Shown piece after piece: positions 7,607-16,267 of a DNA stretch of 64,000 nt. This DNA comes from Comamonadaceae bacterium (lineage in GTDB: Bacteria; Pseudomonadota; Gammaproteobacteria; Burkholderiales; Burkholderiaceae_C). The notes under the pieces were generated by a model that worked only from the letters and a program-made list of their open reading frames with translations, was not told where the DNA came from and did not search any database. The stretch lies in contig CANGLW010000005.1 in NCBI GenBank assembly GCA_947454955.1, forward strand, positions 1 through 64,000, in the 5' to 3' direction. Positions within the stretch are counted from its first letter, which is position 1. Each line of letters opens with the position of its first letter. The position numbers and the translations under genes were made by a program.

Positions 7607-10354
7607 TCAGCTCAACTTACCGTGGCATTGTTTGAATTTTTTACCGCTGCCGCAGGGGCAAGGGTCGTTGCGGCCAGTGCGCGCGTACATCGGGTCACCC
7701 GCAGGTGGCGCGCCATTCGCATCGGTGGTTTGGGCCTGCCCGCTTTCATCGGGCGCGGTGTAGGTCACGTTGGTGGCCTCGGCGCGTTGCTCCATCACTT
7801 CAGCGGCTTGTTCCACCTCGGCGGCAGACTGCACCTTGACGGTCATGAGCACCTTGGTCACTTCGTTCTTGACGGAGTCGAGCAACTGACCAAACAACTC
7901 AAACGCTTCGCGCTTGTACTCTTGCTTGGGCTGCTTTTGCGCGTAGCCGCGCAGGTGGATGCCTTGGCGCAGGTAGTCCAAAGCGCTCAGGTGTTCGCGC
8001 CAATGGGTGTCGATGCTTTGCAGCAGCACCGCGCGCTCGAAGGACACAAAATTCTCCGCACCAATTTGTGCCAACTTGGCGGCAAACGCCTCGTTGGCCG
8101 CGTGCAGCACTTTGTCCAGCAGGTCTTCGTCGGTGATGGCATCGGCCGCTTGCACCAGGGCCTGGATGTCCAGCGCCATCTGCCACTCGTCATTGAGCAC
8201 ACGCTGCAAGCCGGGCAGGTCCCACTGCTCTTCCACCGACTCGGCCGGCACAAACTGGCGCACCAGGTCGGTGAAGCAACCTTCGCGCAGCAACTCAATT
8301 TGGGCCGACAAATCAGACGCGTCCAAAATCGCGTTGCGCTGTTGGTAAATCACTTTGCGCTGGTCGTTCGACACATCGTCGTACTCCAGCAGTTGCTTGC
8401 GCATGTCGAAGTTGCGCGCTTCGACTTTGCGCTGCGCGCTCTCGATGCTGCGGGTCACAATGCCGGCCTCGATCGCCTCGCCTTCGGGCATCTTCAGGCG
8501 GTCCATGATGGCCTTGACGCGCTCACCCGCGAAGATGCGCATCAGCGCATCGTCCAGGCTCAAATAAAAACGTGAAGAGCCAGGGTCGCCTTGACGGCCC
8601 GAGCGGCCGCGCAACTGGTTGTCGATGCGGCGCGACTCATGTCGCTCGGTGGCGATGATGCGCAAACCACCCAAAGACTTCACCAGCTCGTGCTCTTTGC
8701 TCCAAGCTTCGCGCAAGGCTGAAATTTTGGCTTGCTTGGCCGCGTCGTCCAGGGTCTCGTCGGCTTCCACCGCAGCCACGTCTTTTTCAATGTTGCCGCC
8801 CAGCACAATGTCGGTGCCGCGCCCAGCCATGTTGGTAGCAATGGTGATGACTTTGCTGCGACCGGCCTGGGCGATGATGTCCGCCTCACGCGCGTGCTGC
8901 TTGGCATTGAGCACCTGGTGCGGCAGCTTGGCTTTTTCCAGCAACTCGTCAATGATTTCTGAGTTTTCAATCGAGGTGGTGCCCACCAAGACCGGCTGGC
9001 CGCGCTCGTAGCACTCGCGAATGTCGGCAATGGCCGCCACGTATTTTTCTTGCGTGGTTTTGTACACGCGGTCCAACTGGTCGTCGCGTTTGCTGATGCG
9101 ATTGGGGGGAATCACCACGGTTTCCAGGCCGTAAATTTCCTGGAACTCATAAGCCTCGGTGTCGGCCGTGCCGGTCATGCCCGACAACTTGCCGTACAAG
9201 CGGAAGTAGTTCTGGAACGTGATGGAGGCCATGGTCTGGTTCTCGGCCTGAATGGCCACGCCCTCTTTGGCTTCCACCGCTTGGTGCAAGCCGTCGCTCC
9301 AGCGTCGCCCGCTCATCAAGCGGCCGGTGAACTCATCAACAATCACAATCTCGCCGTTTTGCACCACGTAGTGCTGGTCGCGGTGGTAGAGGTGGTTGGC
9401 ACGCAGCGCGGCGTACAGGTGGTGCATGAGCGAGATGTTGCTCGGGTCGTACAGGCTCGCACCCTCGGGCAGCAAGCCCAGGCTGGCCAAAATGCGCTCG
9501 GCGTTCTCGTGGCCCATCTCGGTCAAAAACACCTGGTGGCTTTTCTCGTCCACCGTGAAGTCGCCGGGCTTGGTCACGCCCTCGCCGGTGCGCGGGTCGG
9601 CCTCGCCTTCTTGGCGGGTCAAATGCGGCACCACCTGGTTGATGGCGATGTACTGCGCGGTGTGGTCTTCGGCCTGGCCGCTGATGATCAGGGGCGTGCG
9701 CGCCTCGTCAATCAGGATCGAGTCCACCTCGTCCACGATGGCGTAGTTCAAGCCACGCTGCACGCGGTCATGCGGCTCGTACACCATGTTGTCGCGCAGG
9801 TAGTCAAAACCGTACTCGTTGTTGGTGCCGTAGGTGATGTCGGACTGGTAAGCAGCCTGCTTGTCTTCACGCGGCATTTGCGGCAGGTTGATGCCCACAC
9901 TCAAGCCCAAGAAGTTGTAGAGGCGCCCCATCCACTGCGCATCGCGGTTGGCCAGGTAGTCATTGACCGTGACCACGTGCACGCCTTGGCCGCTCAGGGC
10001 ATTGAGGTACACCGGCAATGTCGCGGTCAGGGTCTTGCCTTCACCGGTGCGCATCTCGGCAATCTTGCCGTTGTGCAGGGCCATGCCGCCCACCAGCTGC
10101 ACATCGAAGTGGCGCATTTTCATGACGCGCTTGGAACCCTCGCGCACCACCGCAAACGCTTCGGGCAGCAAGGCGTCCAGGGTTTCGCCCTTGGCCACGC
10201 GGTCTTTGAATTCTTGGGTCTTGGCGCGCAGGGCCTCGTCGCTGAGCGACTCGAACTGCGGCTCGAGCGCGTTGATGCGGCTCACCACACCACGGTACTG
10301 TTTGAGCAAGCGGTCGTTGCGACTGCCGAAAATTTTGGTAAGGATGTTGACCAT
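7607..10354 (-). CDS. secA: Preprotein translocase ATPase SecA
   Basis: Motor ATPase that drives Sec-dependent export through SecYEG. I place the start at the ATG giving [10 protein letters not shown] (915 aa); a start nine codons upstream adds residues untypical of SecA. Walker A MRTGEGKT is at about 101-108, [15 protein letters not shown] follows, the GTDIVLGG helicase motif is present, and the extreme C-terminus carries the zinc and SecB-binding motif [14 protein letters not shown]. Full length. It follows the M23 peptidase gene and precedes argJ on the same strand. Confidence 0.97.
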   Translation of the reverse strand: MVNILTKIFGSRNDRLLKQYRGVVSRINALEPQFESLSDEALRAKTQEFKDRVAKGETLDALLPEAFAVVREGSKRVMKMRHFDVQLVGGMALHNGKIAEMRTGEGKTLTATLPVYLNALSGQGVHVVTVNDYLANRDAQWMGRLYNFLGLSVGINLPQMPREDKQAAYQSDITYGTNNEYGFDYLRDNMVYEPHDRVQRGLNYAIVDEVDSILIDEARTPLIISGQAEDHTAQYIAINQVVPHLTRQEGEADPRTGEGVTKPGDFTVDEKSHQVFLTEMGHENAERILASLGLLPEGASLYDPSNISLMHHLYAALRANHLYHRDQHYVVQNGEIVIVDEFTGRLMSGRRWSDGLHQAVEAKEGVAIQAENQTMASITFQNYFRLYGKLSGMTGTADTEAYEFQEIYGLETVVIPPNRISKRDDQLDRVYKTTQEKYVAAIADIRECYERGQPVLVGTTSIENSEIIDELLEKAKLPHQVLNAKQHAREADIIAQAGRSKVITIATNMAGRGTDIVLGGNIEKDVAAVEADETLDDAAKQAKISALREAWSKEHELVKSLGGLRIIATERHESRRIDNQLRGRSGRQGDPGSSRFYLSLDDALMRIFAGERVKAIMDRLKMPEGEAIEAGIVTRSIESAQRKVEARNFDMRKQLLEYDDVSNDQRKVIYQQRNAILDASDLSAQIELLREGCFTDLVRQFVPAESVEEQWDLPGLQRVLNDEWQMALDIQALVQAADAITDEDLLDKVLHAANEAFAAKLAQIGAENFVSFERAVLLQSIDTHWREHLSALDYLRQGIHLRGYAQKQPKQEYKREAFELFGQLLDSVKNEVTKVLMTVKVQSAAEVEQAAEVMEQRAEATNVTYTAPDESGQAQTTDANGAPPAGDPMYARTGRNDPCPCGSGKKFKQCHGKLS

Positions 10355-10498
10355 GAGTACCCTGCCGCAGCCTGGGGCCACGGTGAAAAAGGAAAGGCAT
10401 CTCGCGCCGTCAGCCAGGCAGGCACATGCCCGCCCACCGCCAACGCGGATGAACCATTCATTCTACTGCCCAGCGCTGGAGCCAAACGGGGGTGAAAG

Positions 10499-11422
10499 CT
10501 AGTTCGCCCGGGCCAGCTGGGTGCCGGCTTTGAGGAACTTTTGCGGGTCTTGCGGCACACCGCGCACCGCCACCTCAAAGTGCAGGTGCGAGCCGGTAGA
10601 GCGACCGCTGTTGCCCACCTCGCCCACTTTTTGGCCGCGCTTGAGCAAATCGCCCTTTTTCACCCCCACTTTGGACAAATGGGCGTAGCGCGTCACCAGG
10701 TCTTTGCCGTGGTCAATTTCCACCATGTTGCCGTATTCGGGGTGGAATTCCTGGGTCACCACCACCCCGCCAGCGGCCGAGAGCACCGGCGTGCCGTGCG
10801 CGGCCTGGTAGTCCAGCCCGGTGTGCAGGGCCGAGCGGCCGGTGATCGGGTCAATGCGCCAGCCATAACTCGAGCCCAAAGACCCGGCGCTCACCGGCTG
10901 CTGGGTGGGAATGGTCATGTTGCGCACGGTTTGCTCCAGCAGGCGCGACTCCACCACGGTGAGCAAATCGGCCCGCTGGCTGCTGATGGCGTCCAGTTGC
11001 GCAAAGGTGTGGCCAAGTTCTTCCAGGGTGAGCGAGCGGCTCTCAATGAGCGCGCCGCCCGCGCCAGGCTTGGCTTTGAAGTCTTTGGGGTTCAGGCCGG
11101 CCAGGCCCGAGACACGCTCGCCCAGGGCTTCGAGCTGCAGCATTTTGGCCTGCATGTCGCCCAGCTTTTGCGCCATCAGGTCGATGTTGTCGCGCACCGC
11201 GCGGTCGCGTTGGTCAAACTCGTCTTTGACGACCCAGCGCAGCACCGTGCCCACCACCGGCCAGCCCTCGCGCGCACCCTTCAAAAACACCCAGTGGTAC
11301 AGGCCCAGGGCCAGCAGCATCAGCACCAGGGCTGAGCACAGCAGCGCCACCACCAGGTGGGTGCCGCGCAAATGGATGGCGCGTGACTTCGCCAGCCAGG
11401 CATCCGTGATAATCAAATGCAT
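10499..11422 (-). CDS. M23 family metallopeptidase (LytM domain), membrane anchored
   Basis: Predicted periplasmic peptidoglycan endopeptidase or LytM-type activator. The 307-aa product starts MHLIITDAWLAKSRAIHLRG, followed by one transmembrane helix (about residues 23-45) and a coiled-coil-rich middle. The C-terminal M23 domain has zinc-ligand motifs HTGLDYQ (first His and Asp) and HLHFE (last His). It lies just upstream of secA, a conserved betaproteobacterial pair. The start codon is only 18 bp from the diverging dciA-like start. Whether it is catalytic or an amidase activator cannot be decided here. Confidence 0.88.
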   Translation of the reverse strand: MHLIITDAWLAKSRAIHLRGTHLVVALLCSALVLMLLALGLYHWVFLKGAREGWPVVGTVLRWVVKDEFDQRDRAVRDNIDLMAQKLGDMQAKMLQLEALGERVSGLAGLNPKDFKAKPGAGGALIESRSLTLEELGHTFAQLDAISSQRADLLTVVESRLLEQTVRNMTIPTQQPVSAGSLGSSYGWRIDPITGRSALHTGLDYQAAHGTPVLSAAGGVVVTQEFHPEYGNMVEIDHGKDLVTRYAHLSKVGVKKGDLLKRGQKVGEVGNSGRSTGSHLHFEVAVRGVPQDPQKFLKAGTQLARAN

Positions 11423-11440
11423 TGTGTGTCCCCACCTGCC

Positions 11441-11752
11441 ATGAACCGCCGCCCCCAAGCCATGAGCCTGCTGCAAGCCAGCCAGGAAGCCCCGACGCTG
11501 TCGCGCCTCATGGATTTGTCGAATGACTCGGTGGCACGCCTCAAGGCCATTCAGACCCTGTTGCCCCCCACCTTGCGCAGCGGCTTACAAGCCGGCCCGA
11601 TCGAGGGCGACAGCTGGTGCCTGCTGGTGCCCAACAACGCGGTGGCCGCCAAAATGCGTCAGCTGCTGCCCGCCTTGCTGGCCCATCTGCGCAGCAAAGG
11701 GTGGGAGGTTAACGCAATTCGCCTCAAGGTCCAAGTCGGCCCGGCGCGCTGA
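11441..11752 (+). CDS. DciA-like (DUF721) protein
   Basis: A 103-aa protein with a DUF721 core (LLPPTLRSGLQAG...GDSWCLLVPNNAVAAKMRQLLPALLAHL). In many bacteria, members with this fold (DciA) help load the replicative helicase DnaB; the role here is inferred from family. The frame allows an ATG at 11417, which would overlap the M23 gene. I prefer 11441 (MNRRPQ). No Shine-Dalgarno is evident before either. It diverges from the M23-secA operon and is followed by convergent crp/fnr genes. Confidence 0.7.
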   Translation: MNRRPQAMSLLQASQEAPTLSRLMDLSNDSVARLKAIQTLLPPTLRSGLQAGPIEGDSWCLLVPNNAVAAKMRQLLPALLAHLRSKGWEVNAIRLKVQVGPAR

Positions 11753-11767
11753 GAGCGCCGATAGAAC

Positions 11768-12493
11768 CTAGGCGCTCAAGGAGGCGCATGGGGCCTGCCC
11801 CATCAAAGGCGTGAACAGCGGGCGGGTTTTGCTGCTGATGCGCCAGTAGCACTCACACGCCAACTTTTCGAGGTTGCAGCGGTTGAGCACCTCGATGTTG
11901 CCGCGCCCCATCTTGATGACCCCCAGCCCCTGCAACTTGCCCAGCGCCAGGGTCACCGTCACACGCCGGCAGCCCACCAGCTGGGCCAATTCGGCGTGCG
12001 AGATGTGGATCAGCGTTTCTTTGGCGCGGTCGATGTAAAGCAGCATCCAACGCATGACCTGCTGGTCCACCGGATGGTGCCTGCCACAGGTGGCCGTGAG
12101 GCTGATGTAGCGGAAAGACGCCAGTTGTATGTGCCCCAAGGACTCCATGAAAACCGGGCATTGCTTGCGAAGGCTTCGGTAAATTTGGAAGTCCATGCGG
12201 TAAACAAAACCAGTTTTTCTCACTTTGGCGGTGTAAAAACTTTGTATCCCCGTATTGGAGTGACCCACCAAGGAACTGTTCCCGATCATGTTGGTTTCCA
12301 TGTCGGCATCCCCACCCAGTTGGCAAATGATGGATATCACTGCGCCAATCGGAAAGTACACATGGCCAGGCACCTCGCCGGCTTCAAACAGCACATCCCC
12401 TTCGAGCACCGACACCAGCTCCAGGTGCTGCAAAAACAACGCGTACTCCTGCGTGGGCATGGCGGCCAACAACGCGTTGTCTCTTGGGTTCAT
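11768..12493 (-). CDS. Crp/Fnr family transcriptional regulator (paralogue 1)
   Basis: A 241-aa regulator with an N-terminal cyclic-nucleotide-binding-like beta roll (GDVLFEAGEVPGHVYFPIGAVISI) and a C-terminal winged helix-turn-helix (LAQLVGCRRVTVTLALGKL, about residues 169-187). The phosphate-binding cassette that CRP uses for cAMP (GE..R-S/T) is not recognisable, and there is no N-terminal Fnr cysteine cluster. The ligand is therefore unknown. It shares start sequence (MNPR.N.LLA), VYFPIGA and the LEKLAC(E/D)CYW tail with the paralogue at 13504-14211. It has a good RBS (AGGAG). A 17-bp palindrome sits just upstream of its start. Confidence 0.85.
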   Translation of the reverse strand: MNPRDNALLAAMPTQEYALFLQHLELVSVLEGDVLFEAGEVPGHVYFPIGAVISIICQLGGDADMETNMIGNSSLVGHSNTGIQSFYTAKVRKTGFVYRMDFQIYRSLRKQCPVFMESLGHIQLASFRYISLTATCGRHHPVDQQVMRWMLLYIDRAKETLIHISHAELAQLVGCRRVTVTLALGKLQGLGVIKMGRGNIEVLNRCNLEKLACECYWRISSKTRPLFTPLMGQAPCASLSA

Positions 12494-12507
12494 GGCAGCT
12501 CCTTGTT

Positions 12508-12524
12508 GCTACATAACTTGTAGC
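12508..12524. promoter_or_regulatory. Palindrome upstream of Crp/Fnr paralogue 1
   Basis: GCTACA-taact-TGTAGC is a perfect 6-bp inverted repeat with a 5-bp spacer, 15 bp upstream of the start codon at 12493. The size and spacing would suit a dimeric winged-helix regulator, so it is a candidate operator, possibly for autoregulation. It could also be a small RNA hairpin. Confidence 0.35.
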
Positions 12525-12536
12525 GGATAGGTCAAT

Positions 12537-13199
12537 TTACATCAGGCTTTGACTTGAATTTGTCACACATTCGCAAGCCAAGCGCTGCAAATGCTCAAGG
12601 TTCAGGCGGGCGATGTGTTCGCCGTCCAGCTCAAGGGCTTGCGCGGCTTGCAGGTCTGTCAGGGCTTGGCTCATCACGCTTGGTGTGGCGCCCAGGCAGT
12701 TGGCCAGCGCTGTCGCATCCGCCTCGGGCGTGACCATGCCGGTCAACAAGGCCTTGGCCACACGCGAGAGCAAGGCATGGCGGCTTTGGCAGGCCAGGTT
12801 GCGCGCCATGTGTTGGAACACCCGCACCGCTTCGCCGTAAAACTGCAGCATCACCTCATCGTCGTCGGTGGCCAGGTCCATCAGGCTTTGCAAGGGCATG
12901 CGCACCGCCTGGCCCGGTGTGCGCACCAGGGCGTGGTCAAAGTAAGGGCCGTCGCACAGCAGGCCGGTGCCCAACATGCCGTCTTGCGCAATCAGCGCGG
13001 TTTGCATTTCGCAGCCGTTGGGCAGTTCGTGTTGCAGGGCCAAGCTGGCGTCCAGCGGAAAGTAAACCTCGCTCAGGCCCTCGCCGGCCACACACAGTTT
13101 GTCGTTTTGCGTGAGCGTCACCAGCTGCCAATGCGGGGCCAAGCGTTGGTAAGCGGTGTCGCTGAGTTGGCTCAGCAAAGTGTTGTGTTTGGCGTTCAT
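12537..13199 (-). CDS. Crp/Fnr family transcriptional regulator (paralogue 2, divergent)
   Basis: A 220-aa protein of the same fold but clearly more diverged than its two neighbours. It has the beta-roll line DKLCVAGEGLSEVYFPLDASLAL and a C-terminal DNA-binding segment (LANCLGATPSVMSQALTDLQ, about 169-188). It ends with the same LQRLACEC signature as the LEKLAC(E/D)CYW tail of the others. No cAMP cassette or Fe-S cysteines are seen. The start at ATG 13199 (MNAKHN) is preferred over an upstream in-frame start because GGCGAGGCG lies just ahead of it. Ligand and targets unknown. Confidence 0.78.
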   Translation of the reverse strand: MNAKHNTLLSQLSDTAYQRLAPHWQLVTLTQNDKLCVAGEGLSEVYFPLDASLALQHELPNGCEMQTALIAQDGMLGTGLLCDGPYFDHALVRTPGQAVRMPLQSLMDLATDDDEVMLQFYGEAVRVFQHMARNLACQSRHALLSRVAKALLTGMVTPEADATALANCLGATPSVMSQALTDLQAAQALELDGEHIARLNLEHLQRLACECVTNSSQSLM

Positions 13200-13503
13200 C
13201 GCCTCGCCTTTCAAAGATGGCCTTCATGCACTGAAAGCTGTCGTCAATTTTGGAACTTTGTCGGCGTGGGGATGCCGTTGATCTGTATGCACCAATACCG
13301 AGCACAGCCTATTTTTCTCATGTTCTTCGAGGAAAGTCCACCTAAAAGCGGTGAAGTTCAGACCACGCTCAACCTTGTGAATTTGGTGTCAACCTGAAAG
13401 GTTGAATGAAGGTCATGCAAGCGAGATTTCGCCTGCAACTTGGGGGGGCAGGACTTGAGTTGCTATGTTTTTAATAGCAACTTTATCTGGCGATTTTTTG
13501 GGC
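13200..13503. other. 304-bp intergenic region between Crp/Fnr paralogues 2 and 3, with three small hairpins
   Basis: No credible gene. Three inverted repeats are visible: TCAACCT-GAA-AGGTTGA (13389-13405), GCAAGCGA-gatt-TCGCCTGC with one mismatch (13417-13436), and AGTTGCTAT-gttttta-ATAGCAACT (13458-13482). The last resembles an element inside the Nif3-family gene. The region must hold the promoter of paralogue 2 and the 3' end of the paralogue 3 transcript; I cannot identify a clear -35/-10 pair. Confidence 0.5.
13458..13482. repeat. GCTAT-(gttttta)-ATAGC inverted repeat, intergenic copy
   Basis: Nine-base arms AGTTGCTAT and ATAGCAACT around a 7-base loop. The core GCTATGTTTTTAATAGC differs by one base from a core at 30844-30860 inside a coding sequence. 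AT-rich GCTAT...ATAGC motifs are, from memory, frequent in Comamonadaceae; their function is unknown to me. Confidence 0.45.
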
Positions 13504-14211
13504 TTATTGGGTGGGCTTGATCAGCCCGGTGAACACCGGGCGCGCCTGGCCGCTGATCTGCCAGTAGCAATCGCAGGCGAGCTTTTCCAACACGTTGCGT
13601 TGTTTGATCTCAATCGCACCGCGCTTGGTGTTGATGGCGCCTGACTCGGCCATCTTGCCCAGCACGGTGGTGATGACCTCGCGCCGAAAGCCCAAAAGAC
13701 TGGAGAGCTCGGCGTGGGTGACGTGCACCAGCAGCTCGGTGGTGCGGTCCAGGTTCACCAGCATCCAGCGGGCCAGTTGCTGTTCAACCCGGTGGGTTCT
13801 GCCGCAAGCCCCGGTGATGCTGATGTAACGAAACGCGGCCAGTTGCGCACGGTTGAGCGCTTGCAGGTAAGCGGGGCACTTGGCGAGGATCTGGCGGTAA
13901 TACACCAGGTCCAGCCGGTAAGCAAAGCCGGATTTCCTCACCTGGGCTTTGTAGAAACTGGGCACCCCATAGTTGGCCAAACCCACCAGGGAAGCCTGGC
14001 CCACCATATTGCTTTCCAGGGAGACGCCATCTTCCAGGATGCAAATGATCGAGATCAAGGCCCCGATCGGAAAGTAAACATAGCGCGGGACATCGCCCCG
14101 TTCAAACAGCACTTCACCACGGCGCAGCTGGGCCAGTTCAAGGCGAGGGAAAAACAGCGCGAACTCTTCGGTAGGCAGGCTAGCCAAGAGTTCATTTGTG
14201 CGCGGATTCAT
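13504..14211 (-). CDS. Crp/Fnr family transcriptional regulator (paralogue 3)
   Basis: A 235-aa regulator closely similar to paralogue 1: it opens MNPRTNELLASLPTEEFALF, has GEVLFERGDVPRYVYFPIGALISI in the beta roll, and LSSLLGFRREVITTVLGKMAESG as winged helix. It ends LEKLACDCYWQISGQARPVF, matching the other tail almost word for word. A canonical cAMP-binding cassette is not seen. No obvious Shine-Dalgarno precedes the ATG. The upstream region has an inverted repeat and a direct repeat that could be operator sites. Confidence 0.85.
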   Translation of the reverse strand: MNPRTNELLASLPTEEFALFFPRLELAQLRRGEVLFERGDVPRYVYFPIGALISIICILEDGVSLESNMVGQASLVGLANYGVPSFYKAQVRKSGFAYRLDLVYYRQILAKCPAYLQALNRAQLAAFRYISITGACGRTHRVEQQLARWMLVNLDRTTELLVHVTHAELSSLLGFRREVITTVLGKMAESGAINTKRGAIEIKQRNVLEKLACDCYWQISGQARPVFTGLIKPTQ

Positions 14212-14490
14212 GAGACAGTTGTACGCAATTCAGACGCATCCGTGTTGATAAGTGGGCCTCTTTCAGGACGCATCCGAAATGTGACTTTTTATCAATTTTG
14301 CGATCTAGCCAAACTATCGAGGGTGCGTAGTGTTAGACGCCTTACAAAGAAAAGGCATTCCCCCCGCTGGGGTGCAAAAGGGCACAGCTGGGTGACAAAA
14401 CCCAGCATAGAACGATGGCAAAGAGCCTGAAAAACCAAGGCTAATCTGCAACCCCCAGCCCCCATCTGACCGAGGGGCTGCAGCACGTCC
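14212..14490. promoter_or_regulatory. Upstream region of Crp/Fnr paralogue 3 with repeat motifs
   Basis: This 279-bp gap has no supported gene. It contains a 7-bp inverted repeat TTGATAA (14245-14251) / TTATCAA (14289-14295), a direct repeat GACGCATCCG (14233-14242 and 14268-14277), and a hairpin GCTGGGT-gacaaa-ACCCAGC (14387-14406). The first two lie within 90 bp of the paralogue 3 start and are candidate regulator sites; TTGAT resembles an Fnr half-site. The side nearest 14490 is the 3' flank of the hydrolase gene and shows CAGCCCC...GGGGCTG, a weak terminator-like repeat. Confidence 0.4.
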
Positions 14491-15444
14491 TCAGGCCAGC
14501 TGGTGCCTGAGCCAGTCTGCACAAAAGCGCACGGCCAGGTTGGCCTCGTCGATGACGCCGCCCATGCCTAAGAAACCGTGCATTTGTCGCTCAAAGCACA
14601 CATGGTGCACCGCCACACCCTCAAGCGCTAAGCGGTCGGCGTAATGACGCCCCTCGTCGCGCAAGGGGTCGTAACCCGCGGTCAGCACCAAGGCCGGTGG
14701 TAGGCCCGCCAACGACGGCGCGCGCAGGGGCGAGGCGCGCCAATCGGTGTGGTGCGCGGGGTTGTCGATGTAGTGGTCGCGAAAGTAATGCATGTCAGCC
14801 GCAGACAAGGCATAGCCTGTGGCGCAGTCGTCGTACGAGCCGCCTTGCGCGCACATGTCGGTCACCGGGTAGACCAACAGCTGGGCAGCAAGCTTGGGCA
14901 AGTTCGACCCTCTGAGCGCCAGCGCCGCAGCGGTGGCCAGGTTGCCCCCTGCGCTGTCCCCGCCCACAGCCAAGCGCTTGGGGTCGATGAACAGCTCTGT
15001 GGCGCGGTTGATCAGTTCGACCACCGCAGCGCAGGCATCGTCAAAAGCCGCGGGGAAACGGTGCTCGGGCGCCAAGCGGTAGTCCACCGAATACACCGCA
15101 CAAGCCGACTGCACGCACAGCATGCGGCACACCACATCGTGGGTGTTGCGGTCGCCCAGCACCCAGCCGCCGCCATGGAAAAACACCAGCGCTGGCAAGA
15201 CCTGCTGGGGCTGCGCCGCGGTGGGGCGGTACTCGCGCACCGGCACATCGCCACCTGGGCCCGCCACGCTGAGTTCGCGGCTCACCACCGCGCTGGGCGC
15301 TTGGGGTTGGGTGGGCAGGCGCGAGTTGCGGTAAGCCTCGCGTGCTTGCACAGGAGGCTGGCTGCTCAGCGTTGGGGCGCCGCGCTGGCGGGCCAGGTCC
15401 AGCAAGGCCTGCGCCTGGGGGTCAAGTTTGAAGGGCGTGGCCAT
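14491..15444 (-). CDS. Alpha/beta hydrolase, hormone-sensitive-lipase (family IV) esterase
   Basis: Predicted cytoplasmic carboxylesterase or lactone hydrolase of 317 aa. The oxyanion-hole motif HGGGWVLG begins at residue 90. The nucleophile is Ser164 in GDSAGG, the acid probably Asp259 (LTAGYDPLRDEG) and the base His289 (MHGFL), so the full triad is present. It is last in a three-gene operon after the SDR (44-bp gap) and the aldehyde dehydrogenase. In Baeyer-Villiger pathways such an enzyme opens the ester or lactone made by the monooxygenase; that link is inference from the gene at 23354-24982. Confidence 0.88.
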   Translation of the reverse strand: MATPFKLDPQAQALLDLARQRGAPTLSSQPPVQAREAYRNSRLPTQPQAPSAVVSRELSVAGPGGDVPVREYRPTAAQPQQVLPALVFFHGGGWVLGDRNTHDVVCRMLCVQSACAVYSVDYRLAPEHRFPAAFDDACAAVVELINRATELFIDPKRLAVGGDSAGGNLATAAALALRGSNLPKLAAQLLVYPVTDMCAQGGSYDDCATGYALSAADMHYFRDHYIDNPAHHTDWRASPLRAPSLAGLPPALVLTAGYDPLRDEGRHYADRLALEGVAVHHVCFERQMHGFLGMGGVIDEANLAVRFCADWLRHQLA

Positions 15445-15488
15445 GGTGTGTCAGTGTGCTTGCTTGCAAGGCGCTTTCACTTGGGCGC

Positions 15489-16241
15489 TCAAACGGTTCG
15501 GCCGCCATCCACCGGCAGTTCCACACCGGTGAAAAACTCTGCCGCGGGGCTGGCCAAAAACAAGGCCGCTGCGGCCACGTCGCTGGGTTGCGAGAAACGG
15601 CCCAGGGGAATCGAGCCCAAAAATTTCGCGCGGTTCTCGGGCGTGTCGGGCATGCCCATGAACTGGGTGAACATGCCGGTCTCGCCCATCACCGGGCAAA
15701 TGGCGTTCACCCGAATTTTGTCCGGTCCTAATTCCACCGCCATCGATTTGGAGATGATGTTCACCGCGGCCTTGGAGCCGTTGTACCAAGTCAAACCCGG
15801 GCGGGGGCGTATGCCGGCGGTCGAGCCGATGTTCAAGATCACACCGCCACCTTTTTGGCGCATGTGTGGCACCACCGCGTGAGCCATGTGAAAAATGGAC
15901 TTCACGTTCACGTTGTACACACGGTCAAACTCAGCCTCAGAGACTTGCAGCATGGGCTTGTTGAGGTGGGTCACACCGGCGTTGTTCACCACGATGTCGG
16001 GCACACCAAACACTTTGACGGTGTGGTCGACCAAGGCTTGCACGCTGTCGGCTTGCGACACATCGCAGGTGAAGGCACTGGCCGATGCACCCAGGCGTTG
16101 GGCCACCGCCTTGGCCGCGTCATCGCGGATGTCGGCAATGACCACCTTGGCCCCCTCGCGGATGTACAGCTCAGCGATGCCCTCACCAAAGCCGCCGCCT
16201 GCACCTGTGACGATGGCGATTTTTCCTTGCAGTTGCCCCAT
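15489..16241 (-). CDS. Short-chain dehydrogenase/reductase (SDR) A
   Basis: A 250-aa classical SDR, an NAD(P)-dependent oxidoreductase with Rossmann motif TGAGGGFG (residues 12-19), NNAG (86-89) and catalytic Ser140, Tyr153 and Lys157 (WYNGSK). An acidic residue after beta-2 (IADIRDD) suggests NAD(H) preference. The C-terminal PVDGGRTV is family-typical. It lies 26 bp downstream of the aldehyde dehydrogenase on the same strand. A role as alcohol dehydrogenase in the local pathway is plausible; the substrate is unknown. Confidence 0.9.
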   Translation of the reverse strand: MGQLQGKIAIVTGAGGGFGEGIAELYIREGAKVVIADIRDDAAKAVAQRLGASASAFTCDVSQADSVQALVDHTVKVFGVPDIVVNNAGVTHLNKPMLQVSEAEFDRVYNVNVKSIFHMAHAVVPHMRQKGGGVILNIGSTAGIRPRPGLTWYNGSKAAVNIISKSMAVELGPDKIRVNAICPVMGETGMFTQFMGMPDTPENRAKFLGSIPLGRFSQPSDVAAAALFLASPAAEFFTGVELPVDGGRTV

Positions 16242-16267
16242 GTTGGTCTCCTAGTGAATGTGATGAA

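Noticed and set aside
9050-10495. A 481-codon frame antisense to secA, and similar antisense frames at 6411-7763 and 27358-28611
   Set aside because: All lie opposite secure housekeeping genes and have shadow-type composition with no recognisable motif or RBS.
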